Assembly (NCBI GenBank): GCA_910586735.1
Contig: CAJUJW010000048.1
Coordinates: 1-18,942, forward strand
Length of the DNA: 18,942 bases
Origin: an uncultured Oscillibacter sp.
GTDB lineage: Bacteria > Bacillota > Clostridia > Oscillospirales > Oscillospiraceae
Direction: 5' to 3'
Positions 12,719 through 17,995 of this stretch are shown one piece after another; positions within the stretch are counted from its first letter, which is position 1; each line of letters starts with the position of its first letter. Position numbers and translations under genes: made by a program. The notes under the pieces are model-generated. The model was not told the origin of the DNA. It ran no database searches and saw only the letters and a program-made list of their open reading frames with translations.

Positions 12719-12755
12719 TTATCTATTAATTTGTAGATAAATTCTATCTATGATA
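12719..12755. promoter_or_regulatory. Operator-like repeats between the HTH pseudogene and the 51-residue gene
   Basis: TTATCTA (12719-12725) and TAGATAA (12734-12740) are a perfect inverted pair; TATC-TAT-GATA (12745-12755) repeats the half-site with different spacing. TATGAT at 12749-12754 may be the -10 of the plus gene, with a weak -35 (TTAATT) 17 bases upstream, so bound protein would cover the promoter. Confidence 0.55.
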
Positions 12756-12774
12756 AGGATGGGAGGTGTGCTTT

Positions 12775-12930
12775 ATGAAAGAGTACAAAGTCCGCTTGCC
12801 GGCGGAAACAGCGGCGTTTTATGAAAGGGCGGCAAAACAGGCGGGAAAAGCCCAGGAGCAGGTATTGTCCGACGCGCTTTTTAAATTTGCGGGTGAGCTG
12901 GCGCTGGAAGCCCTGCATAAAAAAAGATGA
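12775..12930 (+). CDS. 51-residue hypothetical protein, possible ribbon-helix-helix type
   Basis: A short gene not similar to a named family I can assert. The product begins MKEYKVRLPAETAAFYERAA, with an N-terminal KVRLP strand followed by two helices (AAFYERAAKQAGKAQEQVLSDAL, then FAGELALEAL), the shape of a ribbon-helix-helix DNA-binding domain, and ends in a Lys-rich tail. GGGAGGT lies 7-8 bases before the ATG. Codon choice is consistent with real coding. It sits 93 bp from the divergent HTH gene and 29 bp before the T-box promoter, with no terminator in between. The RHH assignment is a structural guess from the pattern. Confidence 0.7.
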   Translation: MKEYKVRLPAETAAFYERAAKQAGKAQEQVLSDALFKFAGELALEALHKKR

Positions 12931-12958
12931 GCCCCTGGAAAATGTGCGATTTTACCCG

Positions 12959-12986
12959 TTGACAAACGGGAAAAACGTGATATCAT
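12959..12986 (+). promoter_or_regulatory. Sigma-A promoter of the ileS T-box transcript
   Basis: TTGACA (12959-12964), a 16-base spacer, and TATCAT (12981-12986). Transcription would start near 12993, about 410 bases before the ileS ATG. Confidence 0.85.
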
Positions 12987-12992
12987 AGGGGT

Positions 12993-13275
12993 CAACTGAA
13001 CATCTGGGCGTTGATAAGGACGAGTAGCCGGGCATGGACCCGCCAAGAGAGCCGCCGTTTCGGTGCGAGGCGGCCGGGCGTGACGGCGAAAATCACCTTG
13101 GAGCCTCCTGCTGAAAGACGACGCGAGTAGGCAAGGACGTGTGGCGGGCGTTACTCCGCCGGCCCGTATTGGCGGGCGCCGAGGGGCCGCTTCCCGCGAG
13201 GGGACGGCAAGAAGAGTGGTAACGCGGAGCGTTTGCGCCTCCGTCTCTTGAAAGGGAGACGGGGGCGCTTTTGGT
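12993..13275 (+). ncRNA. T-box leader, isoleucine specifier, upstream of ileS
   Basis: The leader senses uncharged tRNA-Ile and lets transcription continue when isoleucine charging is low. Seen directly: an AGTA-containing bulge (GACGAGTAG, 13020-13028), AGAGAG in Stem I, a probable ATC specifier codon (13092-13094, in GAAAATCACC), and the T-box core GAGTGGTAACGCGG (13213-13226) whose AACGCGG-flanked bulge pairs with the tRNA acceptor end. The terminator stem GCGCC..CGTCTC with GAGACG..GGCGC (13235-13268) is followed by TTTT. The specifier position is my reading of the stem; the family call and the Ile assignment agree with the downstream gene. Confidence 0.93.
13235..13272 (+). terminator. 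T-box regulated terminator
   Basis: A stem of about 13 bp with a short TTGAAAG loop and TTTTGG following. Its 5' arm overlaps the segment needed by the antiterminator that contains GAGTGGTAACGCGG. About 130 bases of AT-richer leader with no further gene separate it from ileS. Confidence 0.9.
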
Positions 13276-13404
13276 TTCATCTGAAGGAGTGAATACAAGC
13301 TGTTATATTAAAATGTATAATTACTCTTGGGAGTGTGGGTAACCGACCGAGAGCGATTGCTATTTGTAATAAACCTTTTTAATTATACAAGGAGGAATCT
13401 ACCC

Positions 13405-16164
13405 ATGGACTACAACAAAACCATCAATCTCCCCAAGACGGACTTCCCCATGCGGGCGGGACTGCCCAAGCGGGAGCCGGAGATGCTCAAGCGCTGGGAG
13501 ACGGAGGACCTCTACCACGAGCTCCTCAAAAAGAACGAGGGCAAGCCCCTCTTCAGCCTCCACGACGGCCCCCCGTTCTCCAACGGGTCCATCCACATGG
13601 GCACCGCCATGAACAAGGCAATTAAGGACATCATCACCCGGTCCTACGCCATGCGGGGCTATTACACCCCCTATATCCCCGGCTGGGACAACCACGGAAT
13701 GCCCATCGAATCCAACATCATCAAGCAGAATAAGCTCAATCACAAGGCCATGAGCATTCCCGACTTCCGTTCCGCCTGCCATGACTTCGCCGCCCACTAT
13801 GTGGACGTTCAGCGGGACGCGTTCAAGCGCATCGGCGTCGTGGGCGACTGGGACCACCCCTACCTCACCATGGACCCCGGCTTTGAGGCCGAGGAGGTGA
13901 AGGTCTTCGGGGAGATGTACAAGAAGGGGTATATCTACAAGGGCCTCAAGCCCGTGTACTGGTGCCCCCACGACGAGACCGCCCTGGCGGAGGCGGAAAT
14001 CGAGTACCAGGAGGACCCCGTTACCACCGTCTACGTGAAGTTCCCCATGCACGACGACCAGGGGAAGCTGGGGGCCTTTGACAAGAGCAAGCTGTTCTTC
14101 GTCATTTGGACCACCACCATCTGGACCCTGCCGGGGAACCTGGCCATCGCCCTCCACCCCGCCGAGAGCTACGCCATTGTGAAGGCGGCGGGCGGCGAGC
14201 ACTATATCGTGGCGGAGGCCCTGGCGGAGAAGGTCATGGGCTTGGGCGGCTTCGATTCCTGGGAGATTGTGGAGACGCACCCCGGCAGCTTCTTCGAGAA
14301 TATGCTGGCGGACCACCCCTTCCTGCCGAAGACCAGCCGCCTGGTGCTGGCGGATTACGTCACCATGGATTCCGGCACCGGCTGCGTCCACACCGCCCCG
14401 GGCTTCGGCGCGGACGACTACCAGACCTGCAAGCGCTATGGCATGGACATGGTGGTCCCCGTGGACGACCAGGGCAGGCACACGGACTACGCCGGGAAAT
14501 ACGCCGGCATGACCACCGACGAATCGAACCCCGTGATTCTTCAGGACATGAAGGAAAGCGGAATGCTCCTCGCCTCCGAGGACATCGTCCACAGCTACCC
14601 CCACTGCTGGCGCTGCAAGAGCCCCATCATCTTCCGGGCCACGCCCCAGTGGTTCTGCTCCGTGGACAGCTTCAAGGACGAGGCCTGCGCCGCCGCCGGC
14701 GAGGTCCGCTGGGTGCCCAAGTGGGGCATCGACCGGATGAAGTCCATGATCCGGGAGCGCTCCGACTGGTGCATTTCCCGCCAGCGCCGCTGGGGCCTGC
14801 CCATCCCCGTGGTCTACTGCAAGGACTGCGGCAAGCCCGTGGTGACGGACGAGACCATCGAGGCCATCTCCAAGCTCTTTGGCGCCGAGGGCTCCAACGC
14901 CTGGTTTGCCAAGGAGGCGGAGGAGATTCTCCCCGCCGGCTTCGCCTGCCCCCACTGCGGCGGGAAGTCCGGCTTTGAGAAGGAGACGGACACCCTGGAC
15001 GGCTGGTTCGACTCCGGCTCCACCCATTACGCCGCCATGAAGAAGGATCAGGGCTTCTGGCCCGCCACGGTCTATATGGAGGGCCTGGACCAGTACCGCG
15101 GCTGGTTCCAGAGCTCTCTGCTCACCGCCGTGGGCGCCTTCGGCAAGGGCGCGCCCTTCAAGGAGTGCGTCACCCACGGCTGGACCGTGGACGGCGAGGG
15201 CAAGGCCATGCACAAATCCGCCGGAAACGGCATGGACCCCGCCGAGGTCATTGACAAATACGGCGCGGACATCCTGCGCCTCTGGGCGGCGAACACGGAC
15301 TACCACGCCGACGTGCGCTGCTCCCACGATATTTTCAAGCAGCTCTCCCAGAATTATCTGAAGTTCCGCAACACGGCCCGGTACTGCCTGGGGAACCTGG
15401 ACGGCTTCGACCCCAACCATCTGACCGCCCCCGGCGAGATGGAGGAGCTGGACCGCTGGGCAGTGACGAGGCTGAACGCCCTGATGGAAAAGTGCTTCGC
15501 CGCCTATGACGAGTATGAGTTCCTGGTGGCCACCCACGCCGTCAACGACTTCTGCGTGGTGGACATGTCCAACTTCTACCTGGACGTGATCAAGGATCGG
15601 CTCTACTGCGACGAGAAGGACGGGGCCCCGCGCCGCAGCGCCCAGACGGCCTTGTACCTGATTCTGGATACCATGACCCGGATCATGGCCCCCATTCTCT
15701 GCTTCACCTGCGACGAGATCTGGCAGGCCATGGCCCACCGGGAGGGGGACGACGCCCGGAACGTTTTGTTCAACGACATGCACCAGCCCTTCACGGACTA
15801 CGCCCTGGACGCCGCCGCCATGGAGCGCTGGGCGGTGATTGAGGCTCTGCGGGACAAGGTGAACGCCGCGTTGGAGGCGGCGCGGAGCGAGAAGAAGATT
15901 GGCAAGAGCCTGGAAGCCGCCGTGACCCTCACCGTGCCGGAGGCGGAGGGCTGGCTGGCGGAGACGCCGAACCTGGCGGATCTGCTGATTGTGTCCCAGG
16001 TGACGGTCCAGACCGGGAGCGAGGCCGCCGTGGAGGTCCGCAAGGCCGAAGGCGGCAAGTGCGAGCGCTGCTGGAAGGTGCTGCCCAGCGTGGGCAGCGA
16101 TGCGGAGCATCCCACCCTCTGCCCCCGCTGCGCGGCGGCGGTGCGGAGTTTGCCTCAGTTCTGA
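13405..16164 (+). CDS. ileS: Isoleucyl-tRNA synthetase
   Basis: Charges tRNA-Ile with isoleucine in the cytoplasm. The 919-residue product is full length for the bacterial zinc-containing class. The HIGH-region reads SNGSIHMGTAMNKAIKD (59-75), so the signature is HMGT rather than HIGH; the KMSKS loop reads KAMHKSAGN (600-608). The editing domain contains TTTIWTLPGNLAIALHP, the catalytic core RQRRWGLPIPVVYC, and the C-terminal zinc site uses Cys886, Cys889, Cys906 and Cys909. The start is ATG 13405, with AAGGAGG 9 bases upstream; a longer in-frame extension to 13327 lacks a ribosome site and family similarity. Expression is governed by the Ile T-box ahead of it. Confidence is high; the HMGT variant probably reflects lineage. 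Confidence 0.98.
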   Translation: MDYNKTINLPKTDFPMRAGLPKREPEMLKRWETEDLYHELLKKNEGKPLFSLHDGPPFSNGSIHMGTAMNKAIKDIITRSYAMRGYYTPYIPGWDNHGMPIESNIIKQNKLNHKAMSIPDFRSACHDFAAHYVDVQRDAFKRIGVVGDWDHPYLTMDPGFEAEEVKVFGEMYKKGYIYKGLKPVYWCPHDETALAEAEIEYQEDPVTTVYVKFPMHDDQGKLGAFDKSKLFFVIWTTTIWTLPGNLAIALHPAESYAIVKAAGGEHYIVAEALAEKVMGLGGFDSWEIVETHPGSFFENMLADHPFLPKTSRLVLADYVTMDSGTGCVHTAPGFGADDYQTCKRYGMDMVVPVDDQGRHTDYAGKYAGMTTDESNPVILQDMKESGMLLASEDIVHSYPHCWRCKSPIIFRATPQWFCSVDSFKDEACAAAGEVRWVPKWGIDRMKSMIRERSDWCISRQRRWGLPIPVVYCKDCGKPVVTDETIEAISKLFGAEGSNAWFAKEAEEILPAGFACPHCGGKSGFEKETDTLDGWFDSGSTHYAAMKKDQGFWPATVYMEGLDQYRGWFQSSLLTAVGAFGKGAPFKECVTHGWTVDGEGKAMHKSAGNGMDPAEVIDKYGADILRLWAANTDYHADVRCSHDIFKQLSQNYLKFRNTARYCLGNLDGFDPNHLTAPGEMEELDRWAVTRLNALMEKCFAAYDEYEFLVATHAVNDFCVVDMSNFYLDVIKDRLYCDEKDGAPRRSAQTALYLILDTMTRIMAPILCFTCDEIWQAMAHREGDDARNVLFNDMHQPFTDYALDAAAMERWAVIEALRDKVNAALEAARSEKKIGKSLEAAVTLTVPEAEGWLAETPNLADLLIVSQVTVQTGSEAAVEVRKAEGGKCERCWKVLPSVGSDAEHPTLCPRCAAAVRSLPQF

Positions 16165-16172
16165 GGCTGGAA

Positions 16173-16243
16173 CTCGCCCTTCGGGCGGGGAGGATTGGAT
16201 ACCAGCGATGGCTGGTTGCCATTCTCCCCGCCCGAAGGGCGAG
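16173..16243. repeat. 71-bp element with perfect 20-bp inverted ends after ileS
   Basis: The 20 bases at 16173-16192 (CTCGCCCTTC...) are exactly complementary to 16224-16243 (...GAAGGGCGAG). The 31-base centre holds a second stem, ACCAGC (16201-16206) and GCTGGT (16211-16216). No T-run follows on either strand, so it is not a standard terminator, though a stem this long may still stop or stabilise the ileS and HTH mRNA ends. It lies between convergent genes. Confidence 0.8.
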
Positions 16244-16254
16244 TAAAGGCCCCC

Positions 16255-16515
16255 CTACTCGGGGTATTCTTCATAAAAATCCGCCAGCATTTCCTCCACG
16301 GTCACGCCCAGGGCACGGCAGAGACAGGCCAGCTCATAGTCGGTAACAATGCGGGTGTTGTTTTCAATACGGCTGATTCCCTGCTGATCTATATTTATGT
16401 TCATAACTTGTAGCCTTGCAACCAATTGTTCTTGAGAAATTTTTCGCAAATTCCGAAAATAACGGACCCGCCGGGAAATTACATTTTTATTTTCATAGAA
16501 ATTGATCTTCTTCAT
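16255..16515 (-). CDS. Cro/CI-type helix-turn-helix regulator
   Basis: An 86-residue XRE-family DNA-binding protein. The HTH lies at about residues 14-70: SRRVRYFRNLRKISQEQLVA, an extended NINIDQQGISRIENNTR recognition region, then DYELACLCRALGVTVEEML. The ATG at 16515 has only a weak AGGT 5 bases upstream. It is convergent to ileS and divergent from the 83-residue gene at 16615, with a 99-bp control region carrying a 9-bp inverted repeat. It is the third such HTH/small-gene pair in the window and is more AT-rich than ileS. Repression of the partner gene is the simplest inference. Confidence 0.9.
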   Translation of the reverse strand: MKKINFYENKNVISRRVRYFRNLRKISQEQLVARLQVMNINIDQQGISRIENNTRIVTDYELACLCRALGVTVEEMLADFYEEYPE

Positions 16516-16547
16516 AAAAAACCTACATTAATGAAGTGTATTTTTTC

Positions 16548-16601
16548 TTGACTTTAGCATCCGTATTCCTGTAATATAATGTCACAATGGCGTATTACAG
16601 G
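16548..16601 (+). promoter_or_regulatory. Promoter and inverted repeat ahead of the 83-residue gene
   Basis: CCTGTAATA (16568-16576) and TATTACAGG (16593-16601) form a perfect 9-bp inverted pair that surrounds the TATAAT at 16575-16580 and reaches into the AGGAGG ribosome site. TTGACT (16548-16553) is 21 bases from TATAAT, or 18 from TAATAT (16572-16577), so the exact promoter is uncertain. The left arm is upstream of the expected transcript start, favouring a DNA operator over an RNA hairpin. Confidence 0.6.
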
Positions 16602-16614
16602 AGGTAAACAACCT

Positions 16615-16866
16615 ATGGATTTCTATGAATCAATGCTACACAACTTTTCCGAAAAGCTTCGGGCCGCTGTCACGCCCAGCGATGAGGAAAAACAGTCCCT
16701 CTTGGCGGAGCTGATGCAAAACCGCGCCTGTCAGGCTTTGGAAGACATTCGAAAGGTTTTGGACAATGACCGGCTGGACGACCAAACCTGCTTTTATCGA
16801 ATCGAGGAGATTGTAAGAATCTACGAAAAAACCGGCTCCAACGGCGGCTCCCGGCATGATTTTTAA
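16615..16866 (+). CDS. 83-residue hypothetical protein ending GSNGGSRHDF
   Basis: A helical, acidic protein of unknown function. Helix-rich segments cover about residues 3-17, 22-36 and 40-50, followed by DRLDDQTCFYRIEEIVRIYE (52-71) and a conserved-looking glycine-rich tail, GSNGGSRHDF. Similar small proteins with this ending seem common in Oscillospiraceae, but I know no assigned role. ACAGGAGGT lies 9 bases before the ATG at 16615; a longer in-frame start at 16579 overlaps the -10 region and is rejected. No signal peptide or membrane segment is seen. Divergent from the HTH regulator, with which it probably forms a functional pair. Confidence 0.8.
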   Translation: MDFYESMLHNFSEKLRAAVTPSDEEKQSLLAELMQNRACQALEDIRKVLDNDRLDDQTCFYRIEEIVRIYEKTGSNGGSRHDF

Positions 16867-16916
16867 AAATCGTGAAATTTAACAAGATCATACAAAAATT
16901 TTATACAGCCTTCCCC

Positions 16917-16945
16917 TTGCGTCCTGCGGCAAAGTGTGCTATACT
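16917..16945 (+). promoter_or_regulatory. Promoter of the phospholipase C-like gene
   Basis: TTGCGT (16917-16922), a 17-base spacer, and TATACT (16940-16945), about 33 bases before the TTG start codon. Confidence 0.75.
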
Positions 16946-16977
16946 AAACATACTTTTGTGGTTAGGAGGAGCTAACT

Positions 16978-17523
16978 TTGCAGAAACGAACCCACACCCT
17001 GCTGGCCCGGACGCTGCTTCGCAGTGAAATGGGCTTCGCCGCCCGGCGCTTTGAACTGGCTTTCCTCTTCGGCTCTTTTGAGCCGGACGTGAACCCCTTC
17101 AGCTACCTGAAAGGGTCCATTCGCCACAACAAGCTCAAGGGACACAACTACGACAACTCCCGGGACTACATCAACGCCAGGATTCTGAAGCTCCAGCGCC
17201 GCCGGCGGTGGACCATCTGGCAGTATTACACCCTGGGCAAGCTGACCCATTACCTTGCCGACGCCTATACATACCCCCACAACCCCGATTACCCCAACTC
17301 CATGCTGGACCACCACAACTACGAGACGGACCTCCGCCAGTTCATGCGGGGGTATCTGGCCCACCGGCACCTCCAGCGCCAGCAGGCCCGCCGGGACCTG
17401 GTTGCCGCCCTGGAGGAGCTCCACCAGCAGTACATGGCCACCCGGGCCAGCATGATCCGGGACGCCAACTATATCCTCAAGGCCACCAGCCTCTTGATGG
17501 CCGGGTGCCTCCCCGCCGCGTGA
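16978..17523 (+). CDS. Zinc-dependent phospholipase C-like protein
   Basis: The 181-residue product carries the scattered His/Asp pattern of the zinc-dependent phospholipase C/S1-P1 nuclease-like fold: THTLLA (His6), LFGSFEPDVNP (Asp37), His56, GKLTHYLADAYTYPHNPDYP (His91, Asp95, His101), and DHHNYETDL (His112, His113, Glu116). These would bind a tri-zinc centre. No signal peptide is present, unlike secreted clostridial toxins, and it is shorter than alpha-toxin, so it is probably an intracellular or membrane-associated hydrolase of unknown substrate. The start is TTG at 16978, chosen because AGGAGG lies 8 bases upstream and the next in-frame Met is inside the conserved N-terminus. It has its own promoter. 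Confidence 0.85.
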   Translation: MQKRTHTLLARTLLRSEMGFAARRFELAFLFGSFEPDVNPFSYLKGSIRHNKLKGHNYDNSRDYINARILKLQRRRRWTIWQYYTLGKLTHYLADAYTYPHNPDYPNSMLDHHNYETDLRQFMRGYLAHRHLQRQQARRDLVAALEELHQQYMATRASMIRDANYILKATSLLMAGCLPAA

Positions 17524-17535
17524 CGCCTGGGGGAC

Positions 17536-17613
17536 GGGCCGCCGGGGGCGGCGGCCCCTACATGGTGTCCCGCCGGTAAACGTACCCGTAGGGGCCGCCC
17601 CCTGGGCGGCCCG
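17536..17613. repeat. Inverted pair of GTAGGGGCC-type palindromic elements
   Basis: A minus-oriented copy (stem GGGCCGCC 17536-17543 with GGCGGCCC 17550-17557, then CTACA) is followed by a plus-oriented copy (GTACCCGTAGGGGCCGCC at 17582-17599, stem with GGCGGCCC 17605-17612). The plus copy shares 18 identical bases with 549-566. Between this pair and the aroF leader promoter (17614-17720) I see only a small TTGTGG/CCACAA hairpin (17664-17680) and no gene. Confidence 0.75.
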
Positions 17614-17722
17614 TTCTTCCGCGAGGGACTGCCTGGCAAACGAGCCGTTTTCCGCCCGCCGCCTTGTGGGAAAGCCACAACCGCCCGCCTGTTGGCTGCG
17701 CCTCATTTGTAGAAACTCACAG

Positions 17723-17751
17723 TGTTCATTTCCGGACCGTTGTGCTATTCT
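17723..17751 (+). promoter_or_regulatory. Promoter of the aroF leader
   Basis: Extended -10 TGC-TATTCT (hexamer 17746-17751) with a weak -35 (TGTTCA, 17723-17728) at 17 bases. The transcript would start near 17758, about 28 bases before the leader-peptide ATG. Confidence 0.6.
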
Positions 17752-17785
17752 TTAAACATCTAAAGAACCAAAGGGGAACCTGCTC

Positions 17786-17887
17786 ATGACCGCCATTGCC
17801 CGCACCGCTGAATACGGCTTCTTCTACTTTAGCTTTACCTATTTTGGTAAGGCTTTTCGTGGTTTGGCTGAAGACCAGCGTGTGTGA
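17786..17887 (+). CDS. Phe/Tyr-rich leader peptide of the aroF attenuator
   Basis: A 33-residue mini-gene: ATG at 17786, AAAGGGG 9 bases upstream, TGA at 17885-17887. Residues 10-24 read YGFFYFSFTYFGKAF: six Phe and three Tyr in fifteen positions, with none of the composition of a functional enzyme. This is the hallmark of a ribosome-sensing leader peptide, whose translation slows when charged tRNA-Phe or tRNA-Tyr is scarce. It is followed within 40 bases by a strong terminator and then by a DAHP synthase, the first enzyme of the aromatic amino acid pathway, so the sensed amino acids are end products of the controlled pathway. I know no named example of this leader in Firmicutes, where T-boxes usually do this job. 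Confidence 0.85.
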   Translation: MTAIARTAEYGFFYFSFTYFGKAFRGLAEDQRV

Positions 17888-17954
17888 GCTTCCGGCCCTG
17901 AGACGGGGCGAGTTCAGAGAAGCGGCCCGCAGCCAGACCGGCTGCGGGCTTTTT
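17861..17954 (+). promoter_or_regulatory. Attenuator: competing antiterminator and terminator
   Basis: Terminator: stem GCCCGCAGCC (17925-17934) with GGCTGCGGGC (17940-17949), loop AGACC, then five T (17950-17954). Antiterminator: GGTTTGGCTG (17861-17870), inside the leader gene just after the last Phe codon, pairs with CAGCCAGACC (17930-17939) over 10 positions, one of them G-U. It takes the terminator's inner 5' arm and loop. A helper hairpin (GCTTC 17888-17892 with GAAGC 17919-17923, and CTGA with TCAG inside) would bring the arms together. A ribosome paused in the Phe/Tyr run leaves 17861-17870 free; one that reaches the stop codon partly covers it, so the terminator forms. Confidence 0.75.
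17925..17954 (+). terminator. aroF leader attenuator terminator
   Basis: Perfect 10-bp GC-rich stem with five T, 42 bases before the aroF ATG and 37 bases after the leader stop codon. There is no gene end nearby on the plus strand that would need a plain terminator other than the leader peptide. Confidence 0.92.
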
Positions 17955-17995
17955 GCGCAATCCCCAAAGGAGCTGTCATTTAGGAGGAACCTGTC

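Noticed and set aside
13399..16110. Very long open frame antisense to ileS (about 900 codons)
   Set aside because: It is the shadow of a GC-rich gene: no ribosome site, Gly/Val/His/Ala-rich composition and no family motifs, while the plus frame is a complete IleRS.
16978..17523. Considered as a secreted alpha-toxin-type phospholipase C
   Set aside because: No signal peptide and no C-terminal C2-like domain; only the zinc-binding pattern is shared.
519..17613. Considered the short GC-rich palindromes as a CRISPR array
   Set aside because: Copies are scattered, vary in the stem and have no regular spacers or cas genes.
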